In this document: in pieces, positions 48,406 through 56,826 of the stretch
Layout of the letters: each line of letters starts with the position of its first letter
How positions within the stretch are numbered: the first letter of the stretch is position 1
From: Harenicola maris
Lineage (GTDB): Bacteria > Pseudomonadota > Alphaproteobacteria > Rhodobacterales > Rhodobacteraceae
Direction of reading: 5' to 3'
Length of the DNA: 64,000 nt
Assembly: GCA_018524345.1 (NCBI GenBank)
Contig: JADQAZ010000002.1
Span: 1,054,001-1,118,000 of the forward strand
Made by a program: the position numbers and the translations under genes
The notes under the pieces: generated by a model
Told to the model about the DNA's origin: nothing
Database searches by the model: none
What the model saw: only the letters and a program-made list of their open reading frames with translations

Positions 48406-48831
48406 ATGGAGCCGATTGATACCACCGACCGCCAGTTGCTGACCCTGTTGCGCCGCGACGGGCGTGCCTCTGTCACCGCTCTCGCGGCGGAGCTGGGGCT
48501 GTCGCGTGTGACGGTGAAACAGCGCATGGCGCGGATGCAGGCAAGCGGCGTGATCCGCCGCTTTACCGTGGAAACCACGGATGCGCAGGACGAGGGGATC
48601 AAGGCGATATCGATGCTTGAGGTAGCGGGAACCAAGCTGGAGCCGATCAAACGCGCTCTGGCGCGGATGCCGGAAGTGACGGACCTGCATTCGACCAACG
48701 GGAATTGGGGCCTCGTGGCGCAGACGCGCAGCGCGTCGCTGTCGGATTTCGACAGCCTGCTCAACCGTATCGGTCGGATCGATGGGGTGGTGAGCGTTGA
48801 AACCTGTCTGCTGCTCAGCCGGATCGTTTAG
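48406..48831 (+). CDS. Lrp/AsnC-family transcriptional regulator
   Basis: The 141 residues carry an AsnC-type HTH (about 1-60; DTTDRQLLTLLRRDGR and LGLSRVTVKQRMARM) and an RAM/ligand domain (about 65-140). Length is standard. It is divergent from arginase-ornithine cyclodeaminase and is most likely their activator responding to arginine or ornithine. The ligand is inferred from context only. Its 3' end faces potA, with a three-hairpin region between. Confidence 0.93.
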   Translation: MEPIDTTDRQLLTLLRRDGRASVTALAAELGLSRVTVKQRMARMQASGVIRRFTVETTDAQDEGIKAISMLEVAGTKLEPIKRALARMPEVTDLHSTNGNWGLVAQTRSASLSDFDSLLNRIGRIDGVVSVETCLLLSRIV

Positions 48832-48846
48832 GGGCTAGGTCGGTAG

Positions 48847-48929
48847 AGATTTTCCTTCGAAAAATCTGACAGAACGCAAGCGTGGGCCTTAGGACGCAAC
48901 GCTTGCATAGATTTTTCGGAGAAAAATCT
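48847..48929. terminator. Three-hairpin region between convergent lrp-type gene and potA
   Basis: Hairpin 1 is AGATTTTC / GAAAAATCT (48847-48867, one mismatch or bulge). Hairpin 2 is GCAAGCGT / ACGCTTGC (48876-48906). Hairpin 3 is AGATTTTTC-gga-GAAAAATCT (48909-48929, perfect 9-base stem). Hairpins 1 and 3 are near copies, so their arms could also pair with each other. It is a likely two-way terminator. Confidence 0.6.
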
Positions 48930-48935
48930 TGGCCG

Positions 48936-50000
48936 CTAGGCGGGCAGGAGGCGGGCTTGGGAAAGGTCAATTGAGAGAGCCACAGCGGCGCCGGTGCCGA
49001 GGGAAAGCAACATGGTGGTATCCTCCGGCCCTGCGAGGGCCTGCACCTGTTTGCCGCCCTCAAGGGTGACCTCGACAATCGAGCTGTCGCCCTGAAAGCC
49101 GACATCGCCGAGGGTGCCGGTGAGGCCCCCCTCCTTGGCGGGGCTGAGCCGGATGTATTCGGGGCGCAGGGCGAGCACATGTTCGCCCGTTCCCGTAACG
49201 GGCGCAGGCAGCGTGAGCGCGCCGAGGGGGCCTGCGATGATCTCGGCGCTGCCCTTGGTGCTTTGGGTGACATCAAAGAAATTCACCCGTCCGATGAAGT
49301 CGGCGACAAAGCGGTTGGCGGGTTTTTGATAGAGGGTCATTGGATCGGCCAGTTGCATCAACTTGCCATCCTTAAGCACCGCCACGCGGTCCGCCATGGC
49401 GAGGGCCTCGGACTGGTCATGGGTGACCATGACAAAGCTGACGCCGACGCTTTCCTGCAGTTTAACCAGTTCCAGCCGCATGGCATCGCGCAGCTTTGCA
49501 TCCAGCGCCGAGAGCGGCTCATCCAGCAACAAAACGCGGGGCCGTTTGGCGAGGGCGCGGGCGAGGGCGACGCGCTGCCTTTGCCCACCGGAGAGTTGGT
49601 CAGGTAGGCGGGCGGCGAATTGCGACAGGTGGACCTGCTCAAGCGCCTCGGCGACCTTTTCCTTGATCTCGGCCTTTGGCAGCCCGTCCATCTTCAGCCC
49701 ATAGGCCACGTTCTGGGACACAGTCATATGGGGGAAAACGGCGTAGGATTGGAACACCATGTTCACGGGCCGCTTGTTCGCGGGCACGCCGGTCATGTCC
49801 TCCCCTCCGATCAGCACGCGGCCCTCGCTCGGGTCCTCGAACCCCGCGATCATGCGCAGCAGGGTGGACTTGCCACAACCCGAGGGGCCGAGCAGGGCAA
49901 AGATTTCGCCCGGTTCAATGTCGATCGTGATGTCCTCGACGGCCATGAAGTCGCCGAAATACTTCGACACGCCTTGGATTGAAATAATCGGATCGGGCAT
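48936..50000 (-). CDS. potA: Polyamine (spermidine/putrescine-type) ABC importer ATP-binding protein
   Basis: The 354-residue ATPase has Walker A GPSGCGKST (about 38-46), the Q-loop FQSYAVFPHM, signature LSGGQRQR and Walker B VLLLDEPLSALD. A C-terminal TOBE domain (about 270-350) follows. Sequence and operon place it with PotA/PotG polyamine importers rather than sugar importers. Its ATG shares one base with the potC stop (TGATG). It is the last gene of potD-B-C-A. Confidence 0.93.
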   Translation of the reverse strand: MPDPIISIQGVSKYFGDFMAVEDITIDIEPGEIFALLGPSGCGKSTLLRMIAGFEDPSEGRVLIGGEDMTGVPANKRPVNMVFQSYAVFPHMTVSQNVAYGLKMDGLPKAEIKEKVAEALEQVHLSQFAARLPDQLSGGQRQRVALARALAKRPRVLLLDEPLSALDAKLRDAMRLELVKLQESVGVSFVMVTHDQSEALAMADRVAVLKDGKLMQLADPMTLYQKPANRFVADFIGRVNFFDVTQSTKGSAEIIAGPLGALTLPAPVTGTGEHVLALRPEYIRLSPAKEGGLTGTLGDVGFQGDSSIVEVTLEGGKQVQALAGPEDTTMLLSLGTGAAVALSIDLSQARLLPA

Positions 50001-50839
50001 CAGCGAGGGTCCTCGAAGGTTTGAAACCGCATGGCGATTGCCGTGACCACCAGCGTGATCAGGATCAAAACGGTTGAGGCGGCGTTGATCTCTGGCGTGA
50101 CGGAGAAACGCACCATGGAATAGACCTTGACCGGGAAGGTCACGGTATCGGGGCCGGAGGTGAAGAAGGTGATGACAAAGTCATCAAGGCTGAGCGTGAA
50201 GGCAAGCAGCGCCCCCGCAATCAGCCCCGGTTTCATATGCGGCAACAGGATATCGCGAAAGACACGGTATTCCGATGCGCCAAGGTCTTTGGCCGCCTCT
50301 TCCATCTCGCGGTTGAAGGTGTTGAGCCTTGTGCGGATCACCATCGCCGCGAAAGGGAAGCTAAAGGTGATATGGGCGATGATGATATTGGTCAGGTTAA
50401 ACGGCCATGGCGCACCGGGCGGCACATAAAGGCCGAGGGTGGAGAACAGCACCGCTATCGCCACCCCTAGGCAGATCTCGGGGATCACAATCGGCAGGGC
50501 CACCAGCCCCTCATAGGCGGGTTTGAACGGAAAGCGGAATCGCCAGAGAGTGACCGCGGTTATCGCGCCCAGAAAAACGGCAAAAACCGTGGAAATCACC
50601 GCAATCGCAAGGGAATTCACAAAGGCCTCGACCAGCCCCGCGTTGTTCCACGCCTTGACGTAGTAGTCGGTGGTAAAGCCGCGCCAGATGACATTGCCGC
50701 CGCGCCGCGAGTTGTTGAAGCTGAAGATCACCAGCACCACGATGGGCGCGTATAGGAACAGGGTCGTCAGCAAGAAGGTCAGCCGCAGAGGCCACTTGCG
50801 GGCATAGTCGAAGGGGGCGGGCTTCTTGCGCTTAGCCAT
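50000..50839 (-). CDS. potC: Polyamine ABC importer permease, PotC/PotI type
   Basis: This 279-residue inner-membrane permease has about six helices, the first near residues 17-40. The binding-protein-dependent loop includes EMEEAAKDLGASEYRVFRDI (about 180-200), the EAA contact for the ATPase. The FTLSLDDFVITFFTSGP segment after it is highly characteristic of PotC-type permeases. The start is adjacent to the potB stop with no gap, and the stop overlaps the potA start. Confidence 0.93.
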   Translation of the reverse strand: MAKRKKPAPFDYARKWPLRLTFLLTTLFLYAPIVVLVIFSFNNSRRGGNVIWRGFTTDYYVKAWNNAGLVEAFVNSLAIAVISTVFAVFLGAITAVTLWRFRFPFKPAYEGLVALPIVIPEICLGVAIAVLFSTLGLYVPPGAPWPFNLTNIIIAHITFSFPFAAMVIRTRLNTFNREMEEAAKDLGASEYRVFRDILLPHMKPGLIAGALLAFTLSLDDFVITFFTSGPDTVTFPVKVYSMVRFSVTPEINAASTVLILITLVVTAIAMRFQTFEDPR

Positions 50840-51760
50840 CTATTTGATCCCTCTGCGGCTGCCACGCGAGGCGGCGAAGGACTGGATCGCGAGGATGATA
50901 AAGGTGACGTAAAGCAGGAACAGCGACATGGCAGAGCCGAAGGGCAATTCGTTCGCGCCCTTGAACTGTCGCTCGATCACATTGGCGATCATATCCACCT
51001 GCCCGCGGCCTAGAAGGGCAGGCGTCAGGAACGAGCCGAGCATGGGGATGAAGGTGATGATTGCCGCCGTCATCACCCCGGCCATGGTCATGGGCAAGAG
51101 GATAGAGCGGAAGGTGCGCCACTGTCCCGCACCAAGGTCAAGGCTGGCCTCCAGATAGCTGCGGTCGAGCTTCTCCAGCGAGGCATAGATCGGCAGAATG
51201 GCAAAGGGCAGGTGCACATAGACAAGGCCGATGATCACGCCGCTCCAGCGGCCCAGAAAGGTGATCGGCTCAAAATCCTCTCCGATCAGGTCATAGGCGC
51301 CGAGGCCGATAAAGGTCAGGGCACGGTCGCCCTGCGTCCAGATCCATTCCAGCAAACCGTTCAACCGCCCCCGCGTGCCGAGGATGTTCAAGAGGGCGTA
51401 GGTGCGGATCAGAAGGTTGGTCCAGAAGGGCAAAATGATCAGGAGCAGCAGCCAAGGCTTCACCTTGGCCGGCGCCGTGGCAATCACAAGCGCGACGGGA
51501 TAACCGACACAGAGGCAGATCACCGTGGATATCCCCGCCAGCCAGAGGGATCGCCAGAACAGCGTCAGGATTTCAGGCTCCAGCAGCCGCGCGTAATTCT
51601 CGAAGGTCCAGGTTGTCTTGATCTCTGTCAGCGAGATCGTTTCCGAAACGGAATAGACAAAGATGATCGCCAAAGGCACCACAAAGAAGACCAAGAGCCA
51701 TCCGGCGCTTGGTACAAAAAAGGCGGCGAAGGCCCGAAGGTTTTGGCGATAATGTTCCAT
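50840..51760 (-). CDS. potB: Polyamine ABC importer permease, PotB/PotH type
   Basis: The 306-residue permease has a first helix near residues 15-37 and an EAA loop LEASLDLGAGQWRTFRSILLP (about 205-225). PotB-like stretches include LPFWTNLLIRTYA and IPMLGSFLTPALLGRG. It pairs with PotC to form the channel. It follows potD by 47 bases and is directly followed by potC. Confidence 0.93.
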   Translation of the reverse strand: MEHYRQNLRAFAAFFVPSAGWLLVFFVVPLAIIFVYSVSETISLTEIKTTWTFENYARLLEPEILTLFWRSLWLAGISTVICLCVGYPVALVIATAPAKVKPWLLLLIILPFWTNLLIRTYALLNILGTRGRLNGLLEWIWTQGDRALTFIGLGAYDLIGEDFEPITFLGRWSGVIIGLVYVHLPFAILPIYASLEKLDRSYLEASLDLGAGQWRTFRSILLPMTMAGVMTAAIITFIPMLGSFLTPALLGRGQVDMIANVIERQFKGANELPFGSAMSLFLLYVTFIILAIQSFAASRGSRRGIK

Positions 51761-51807
51761 TTATGGGCAGGGGCGGCCCGAGGGTGATGGGCCGCCCCGA
51801 TTGTCCA

Positions 51808-52878
51808 TTAGCCAGCAGCGCGCACGCGCGTCCAAGCGGCGTCGATCTTGGCAAGGGTTTCCTGACCGGAGAAGATCGATACCTCGGATTTCTCCATCGC
51901 CTCGCCTGCGGGGAAGATGGCGGGGTTTTCGGTATACTCCGCATCCATCAGCGTGCGTGCGGCGGCGTTTGGCGTGGCGTAGTAGATGAAATCCGCGATC
52001 TCGGCGCCCTGCTCGGCGTCAAGGATGTGGTTGATCAGAGCGTGGGCCCCGTCAGGGTTTGGTGCGCCTTTGGGGATGCACAGATCGTCTTCCCAAACCA
52101 TGGTGCCCTCTTTCGGCACGACGTAGCCGATGTCGTCATCTTCCTCCATGACCTGCAGGACATCGCCGTTCCATTCCATCGCCAGATCAACCTCGCCCGC
52201 GAGCAAAAGGTCCTGACCATTGTCAGGAGCAAAGGCGGTGATGTTCTTTTTCTGCGCGATCAGCATGGCCTCGGCAGCGGCGAGGTTCTCGTCGCTCCAG
52301 TCGTTCATGGATTTGCCCATAAGCTTGAACGCCATCTGGAACACGGTGGTCGGCTCACCCAGAAGGGCGATGCGGCCTGCGTATTCCTCGGATGTGTAAA
52401 GATCGGCCCAGCTTGTCGGCGGGGTGGAAACGGCGGATTTGCGATACCCGATGCCGATGGTGCCCCACATGTAGGGCACAGAATACTTGCGGCCCGGATC
52501 ATGCGCCGGATCGGCAAAGGCAGGGTCGATATTGGCCAGGTTCGGGATCTTGGCGTGGTCGATTTCCTCAAGCAGATCGGCGACGATAAACCGCTCGACA
52601 AAGTCGTTGGTCGGGACGATCAGGTCATAGCCCGGGTTGCCGTTGCGGAACTTGGCGAAAAGCTCCTCGTTATCGGCGAAGAGGTCGTATTGAACCTTCA
52701 CACCGGTTGCATCGGTGAACTGGGCCAACGTGGTTTCGCCGATGTAGGTGTCCCAGTTATAGAAGTTTACGGTGCCTTCGGCTGCGCGGCCGGTGCCGGG
52801 CAGGCCAAAGCTGAGGCCAACGGCGCCCATACCGCCAAGGACAGAACGGCGATTGGGGCGGAAATTGCGTGAAGTCAT
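51808..52878 (-). CDS. potD: Polyamine-binding periplasmic protein, PotD/PotF type
   Basis: The 356-residue binding protein has a twin-arginine-like leader: NRRSVLGGMGAVGLSFG with a cut after GRAA. Export by Tat is therefore likely, unlike the Sec route of E. coli PotD. The mature start VNFYNWDTYIGE is the PotD hallmark (polyamine-binding Trp and Asp). DLIVPTNDFVERF and MEWNGDVLQVMEED also fit. It is the first gene of potD-B-C-A. The divergent GntR gene lies 106 bases away, with a palindrome between. Confidence 0.93.
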   Translation of the reverse strand: MTSRNFRPNRRSVLGGMGAVGLSFGLPGTGRAAEGTVNFYNWDTYIGETTLAQFTDATGVKVQYDLFADNEELFAKFRNGNPGYDLIVPTNDFVERFIVADLLEEIDHAKIPNLANIDPAFADPAHDPGRKYSVPYMWGTIGIGYRKSAVSTPPTSWADLYTSEEYAGRIALLGEPTTVFQMAFKLMGKSMNDWSDENLAAAEAMLIAQKKNITAFAPDNGQDLLLAGEVDLAMEWNGDVLQVMEEDDDIGYVVPKEGTMVWEDDLCIPKGAPNPDGAHALINHILDAEQGAEIADFIYYATPNAAARTLMDAEYTENPAIFPAGEAMEKSEVSIFSGQETLAKIDAAWTRVRAAG

Positions 52879-52923
52879 GGAAGTCTCCCTGAGAGTGAAG
52901 GCCAGTTTACCGGACCTTTCGGG

Positions 52924-52935
52924 GTGTTATAACAC
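52924..52935. promoter_or_regulatory. Palindrome in potD-gntR divergent region, probable GntR operator
   Basis: GTGTTATAACAC is a perfect 12-base palindrome, 46 bases before the potD ATG and 49 before the regulator's ATG, so it is midway between the two. FCD-type GntR regulators bind short GT/AC dyads of this kind. It is the best candidate operator for both directions. Confidence 0.5.
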
Positions 52936-52984
52936 GTCTTGCGGCCTTAAGTGGTAGGGCGCAACACAATGCAGGCTATAAGCA

Positions 52985-53671
52985 ATGTTTGAGAAAATCA
53001 AAGTAAGTTCAACCCCGTATCAACCGCGCACAAAAGCCGATTTATTGGGGCTTCGCCTGCGAAATGATCTGTATGACGGCAGTTTTGCCCCAGGAGAGGC
53101 GATTTCGATTCGCGCCTTGGCCGAGGAAGAAGGGCTGAGTGTGATTCCCGCCCGCGATGCGCTGCGGGCGCTTGTCGGGGCCGGTGCCCTGCGGTTTCGC
53201 GACAGCCGCACGATCGAGGTGCCGCAGATGGCCACCGATGCGGTGGAGCAGATGCGCTATGCGCGGATCGCCATCGAGGGGGAGCTGGCCGCGCGGGCGG
53301 CGGCACGGGTCAACAAGGCCTTTATCGGCGCGCTTTGCGGCATTGACGACGAGGTCACCCGCGCCCTGATGGCCCAGGATGTCGCGGGATACATGCAGGC
53401 CAACCGCGCTTTTCATTTCACCTTGTATCAGGCGGCCGATGCGCCGGTTCTGTTCGAGGTCGCGCAGGGGCTTTGGCTCCGCTTCGGCCCCGCAATGCGG
53501 ATTGTGTGCGAAAGCTACGCGGGCGTCATGCCCCAGACCGACCATCACCGGGGCGCGATTGCCGCCCTTTGGGCCTACGACGGAGAGGCGCTTCGCGCCG
53601 CCATCGAGGCCGATATTGCCCAAGGCATGGACCGGATACTGGCCTATGCCGCCACACAAAAGGACACGTAA
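52985..53671 (+). CDS. GntR-family regulator with FCD domain
   Basis: The 228 residues have a GntR winged helix (about 15-75; LRNDLYDGSFAPGEAISIRALAE) and a helical FCD effector domain (about 85-220). The latter shows the conserved Asp/His metal or ligand positions (for example NRAFHFTLY and the HHRG segment). It is divergent from potDBCA and its TAA is directly followed by the aminotransferase ATG (TAAATG), so regulator and enzyme are cotranscribed. It probably senses a polyamine or its breakdown product. Confidence 0.92.
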   Translation: MFEKIKVSSTPYQPRTKADLLGLRLRNDLYDGSFAPGEAISIRALAEEEGLSVIPARDALRALVGAGALRFRDSRTIEVPQMATDAVEQMRYARIAIEGELAARAAARVNKAFIGALCGIDDEVTRALMAQDVAGYMQANRAFHFTLYQAADAPVLFEVAQGLWLRFGPAMRIVCESYAGVMPQTDHHRGAIAALWAYDGEALRAAIEADIAQGMDRILAYAATQKDT

Positions 53672-55066
53672 ATGAACGTCTTGCGCAACCACCTGCCGAC
53701 TGCCGACCTGCAACGTCTGGACGCGGCCCATCACATGCACCCGTTTTCCGACGGGGATGAGCTTAACGCCAAGGGCGCGCGGGTGATCACATCGGCCAAG
53801 GGCGTGATGCTGACCGATAGCGACGGGGCCGAGATGCTGGATGGCATGGCGGGCCTGTGGTGCTGCAACATGGGGCACGGGCGGCGCGAAATGGCCGATG
53901 CCGCGCATGCACAGATGCTGCAGCTCAGCTACTACAACACGTTCTTCCAAACCAGCCACCCGCCGGTGATTGCCCTGTCGGAAAAGTTGGCAGAGCTTGC
54001 GCCCGAGGGGATGAACCATGTGTTCTATGCCTCCGGCGGGTCAGAGGCGAATGACACCAACATCCGCTTGGTGCGCCACTACTGGGCGGCCAAGGGCAAG
54101 CCCGGCAAGAAGGTGATCATCGCCCGCAAGAACGGCTATCACGGCTCTACCATGGGCGGGGCGAGCCTTGGCGGGATGAGCGCCATGCACGCCCAAGGCG
54201 GGCTGCCGATCCCCGACATTGCCCATATCGACCAGCCCTATTGGTGGGGCGAGGGCGGCGACATGACGCCCGAGGAATTCGGCCTCGCCCGTGCGCGGCA
54301 GCTTGAGGAAAAGATCGCGGAACTCGGCGAGGACCGCATCGCGGCCTTCATTGCCGAGCCCGTGCAGGGCGCGGGCGGGGTTATCGTGCCGCCGGAAACC
54401 TATTGGCCAGAGATCCAGCGCATCTGTGACGCCCATGAGATTTTGCTGATCGTGGATGAGGTCATCACCGGCTTTGGCCGCACCGGCACCATGTTTGCCA
54501 GCGAAGGCATGGGCATCCGGCCCGATATCATCACCGTGGCGAAGGGGCTGTCCTCTGGCTATGCGCCGATTGGCGGTTCGATCCTGTCCGACGAAGTCGC
54601 GGAAACGATCAATGCTGGCGGGGATTTCAACCACGGTTACACCTATTCCGGTCATCCGGTCTCCTGCGCCGTGGCCTTGGAAAACCTGCGTCTCATGGTT
54701 GAGGAAAAGGTGGTCGAAACGGTTGCCGCCGACACCGGCCCCTATCTGGCGGAGCAATGGGGCACTCTGGCCGATCACCCGCTGGTCGGGCAGGTGGAGA
54801 TCAAGGGCATGATGGCGGGGCTGGTTATGACACCGGACAAGGCTAGCCGCGCGGCGTTTTCGACCCCTGCTGGCTATGTCGGCCTGAAGTGCCGTGAACA
54901 TTGCTTTGCCGGCGGCCTGGTCATGCGCCATGTTGGCGACCGTATGATCATCTCGCCGCCGCTGGTCATCACCCGGTCCGAGATCGACCTTTTGATCACC
55001 CGCGCGCGGGCGGCATTGGATGCCACACTGGTGGATGTGCAAAAGCGCGGCCTGATGGCGAAATAG
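53672..55066 (+). CDS. Class III omega-aminotransferase (SpuC-like, putrescine/polyamine-pyruvate type)
   Basis: The 464-residue PLP enzyme has the class III landmarks GLWCCNMGHG, YASGGSEANDTNIRL, NGYHGSTMGG and DEVITGFGRTG. The PLP Lys lies in TVAKGLSSGYAP (about residue 290). Sequence is close to the SpuC group, which transaminates putrescine or other terminal amines with pyruvate. Beta-alanine-pyruvate aminotransferase is the main alternative. The polyamine importer and shared regulator support a polyamine substrate. The start is fused to the regulator's stop. Confidence 0.9.
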   Translation: MNVLRNHLPTADLQRLDAAHHMHPFSDGDELNAKGARVITSAKGVMLTDSDGAEMLDGMAGLWCCNMGHGRREMADAAHAQMLQLSYYNTFFQTSHPPVIALSEKLAELAPEGMNHVFYASGGSEANDTNIRLVRHYWAAKGKPGKKVIIARKNGYHGSTMGGASLGGMSAMHAQGGLPIPDIAHIDQPYWWGEGGDMTPEEFGLARARQLEEKIAELGEDRIAAFIAEPVQGAGGVIVPPETYWPEIQRICDAHEILLIVDEVITGFGRTGTMFASEGMGIRPDIITVAKGLSSGYAPIGGSILSDEVAETINAGGDFNHGYTYSGHPVSCAVALENLRLMVEEKVVETVAADTGPYLAEQWGTLADHPLVGQVEIKGMMAGLVMTPDKASRAAFSTPAGYVGLKCREHCFAGGLVMRHVGDRMIISPPLVITRSEIDLLITRARAALDATLVDVQKRGLMAK

Positions 55067-55073
55067 TGCAAAC

Positions 55074-55101
55074 GCCCCCTCTTGGCTCAGCAAGAGGGGG
55101 C
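55074..55101 (+). terminator. Hairpin after the aminotransferase gene
   Basis: GCCCCCTCTTG-gctcag-CAAGAGGGGGC is a perfect 11-base stem (55074-55084 with 55091-55101). It lies inside a weaker outer pair GTGCAA / TTGCAC (55066-55121). No T-run follows, so termination may be partial. It separates the polyamine genes from the ThDP-enzyme gene. Confidence 0.6.
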
Positions 55102-55226
55102 AACCGCAGGGCAGATTGCACATAAAAGCTGCAAGGCCCTTTACGGCTCATGACATTTTCGTGGGTCCGCTTGCGAGACAGACAAAAACAGCGCACCACA
55201 CAGCAGGACTTGTGTGAGGAAAGATT

Positions 55227-56825
55227 ATGCGTTCTGCGGATGTTTTGGCAAAACGGTTGTATGAGGCGGGCTGTCGCTATGCCTTTGGCTTGCCGGGCGG
55301 CGAGGTTCTGACGATTCTGGATGCCCTGCGCAAAGCGGGCATCGAATTCATCCTGTGTCGCCATGAAAATGCTGCGGGCTTTATGGCGGAGGGCACCTAT
55401 CACCGCACCGGTGCGCCCGGCATCCTGCTTGGCACCGTGGGGCCGGGGGCCTTGAACGGCATCAATGTGGTTGAAAACGCCCGCGAAGACCGTGTGCCCT
55501 TGATTGTGATCTCCGGCTGTGTCGATCCGGAAACGGCGCAAACCTATACGCATCAGGTGTTGGACCAAACGCGGGTGTTCGAATCCGTCAGCAAGGCAAG
55601 CTTTACCCTGAACGCAGGTGCGGCCCATGTGATCGCCGACAAGGCCATCGGCATCGCGACCGAGGGTCGCCCGGGCCCTGTCCATATTGATATTCCCATC
55701 TCAGTGGCCGATGCCGAAAGCGCCGGTGAAGGGGTCTTGCGCCCGGACGCGCAGCCGATGGTCCCCACCGGCCCATCCCTTGAGGCCGCCCGTGCCGCCC
55801 TTGCCGGGGCCAAACGCCCCTTGATTATCGCCGGTCTGGATGTTGTCTCCGATGCTGGCGCGGCGGCTGTTACGCAGGCGGCGGAGATCCTCGGCGCGCC
55901 GGTGATCACCAGCTACAAGGCCAAGGGCGTTCTGCGGGAGGATCACCCGCTGTCGCTTGGCGGGGCCGGATTGTCCCCCAAGAACGATGCGATCCTGCTG
56001 CCCTTGATTGCGAAGGCGGATGTTATTTTGTCGATCGGCTATGATCCGGTTGAAATGCGGCAGGGCTGGCAAACCCCTTGGAACCCCTCGACGCAAACGG
56101 TCATCGACATCACCGCCGCGCCGAACCACCACTACATGCATCAGGCGACCTACAACTTCGTCGGGGATTGCGCCGCATCGGCCCTAGCCATGTTGCCGGA
56201 CGAGCCCATCGAAACATGGGCGGGAACCGAGGTTTCCGATACCGTCGCCGCGCTCGCCTCCGCCTTTCCCAAGGGCGAAATCTGGGGCCCCGCTCAGGCG
56301 ATCACCGTCTGTCAGGAAACCCTACCCGCTGACACGCTCGCCACGGCGGACAGCGGGGCGCATCGCATCCTGCTCAGCCAGATGTGGCAGTGTAATTTCC
56401 CCCGCGCTTTGACCCAGTCCTCGGGCTTTTGCACCATGGGCTGCGCGGTCCCCTTGGCCATGGGCCTCAATGTGGTCGAGCCGGAGCGGACGGTTGTTTC
56501 CTTTAGCGGAGATGCGGGTTTCCTGATGGTGGTCGGGGAGCTTGCCACCGCAGCCGAGCAAGGTTTGAAGACAATCTTTGTGGTGTTTGTGGATGCCTCC
56601 CTAGCCTTGATCGAATTGAAACAGCGCGGAAGGCAGCTTCCCAATGTGGGCGTTGATTTCCAGCGCACGGACGTGGCCGCCGTAGGGCGCGCCTTTGGCG
56701 GCAATGGTGTCTCTGTTGCCTCCGCTGACGCACTGCGAGCGGCTTTGACCGAGGCGCAAAGCGCAGACAGCTTTACCGTCATTGCCGTCGAGATCGACAA
56801 ACACGCCTATGATGGAGCCTTCTAG
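55227..56825 (+). CDS. Thiamine-diphosphate enzyme of the acetolactate synthase-like family, substrate unknown
   Basis: The 532 residues have the three-domain ThDP enzyme layout. The activating Glu is in CRHENAAGFMAEG (about 48-60), a central domain follows, and the ThDP/metal motif is near the C-terminus. That motif is unusual: GDA (residues 428-430) instead of GDG, and VDAS (Asp456) where most have NN or ND. The metal-binding Asp of GDA and Asp456 could still hold magnesium. Typical acetolactate synthases are longer. GAGGAAAG precedes the ATG. The next gene, one base after the stop, is a CoA-transferase, which suggests a 2-oxo- or 2-hydroxyacyl substrate carried on CoA. Confidence 0.85.
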   Translation: MRSADVLAKRLYEAGCRYAFGLPGGEVLTILDALRKAGIEFILCRHENAAGFMAEGTYHRTGAPGILLGTVGPGALNGINVVENAREDRVPLIVISGCVDPETAQTYTHQVLDQTRVFESVSKASFTLNAGAAHVIADKAIGIATEGRPGPVHIDIPISVADAESAGEGVLRPDAQPMVPTGPSLEAARAALAGAKRPLIIAGLDVVSDAGAAAVTQAAEILGAPVITSYKAKGVLREDHPLSLGGAGLSPKNDAILLPLIAKADVILSIGYDPVEMRQGWQTPWNPSTQTVIDITAAPNHHYMHQATYNFVGDCAASALAMLPDEPIETWAGTEVSDTVAALASAFPKGEIWGPAQAITVCQETLPADTLATADSGAHRILLSQMWQCNFPRALTQSSGFCTMGCAVPLAMGLNVVEPERTVVSFSGDAGFLMVVGELATAAEQGLKTIFVVFVDASLALIELKQRGRQLPNVGVDFQRTDVAAVGRAFGGNGVSVASADALRAALTEAQSADSFTVIAVEIDKHAYDGAF

Positions 56826-56826
56826 C

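Noticed and set aside
55227-56825. Sulfoacetaldehyde acetyltransferase (Xsc) for a taurine pathway with the upstream aminotransferase
   Set aside because: The N-terminus and motifs do not match Xsc, there is no phosphate acetyltransferase next to it, and the following CoA-transferase points elsewhere.
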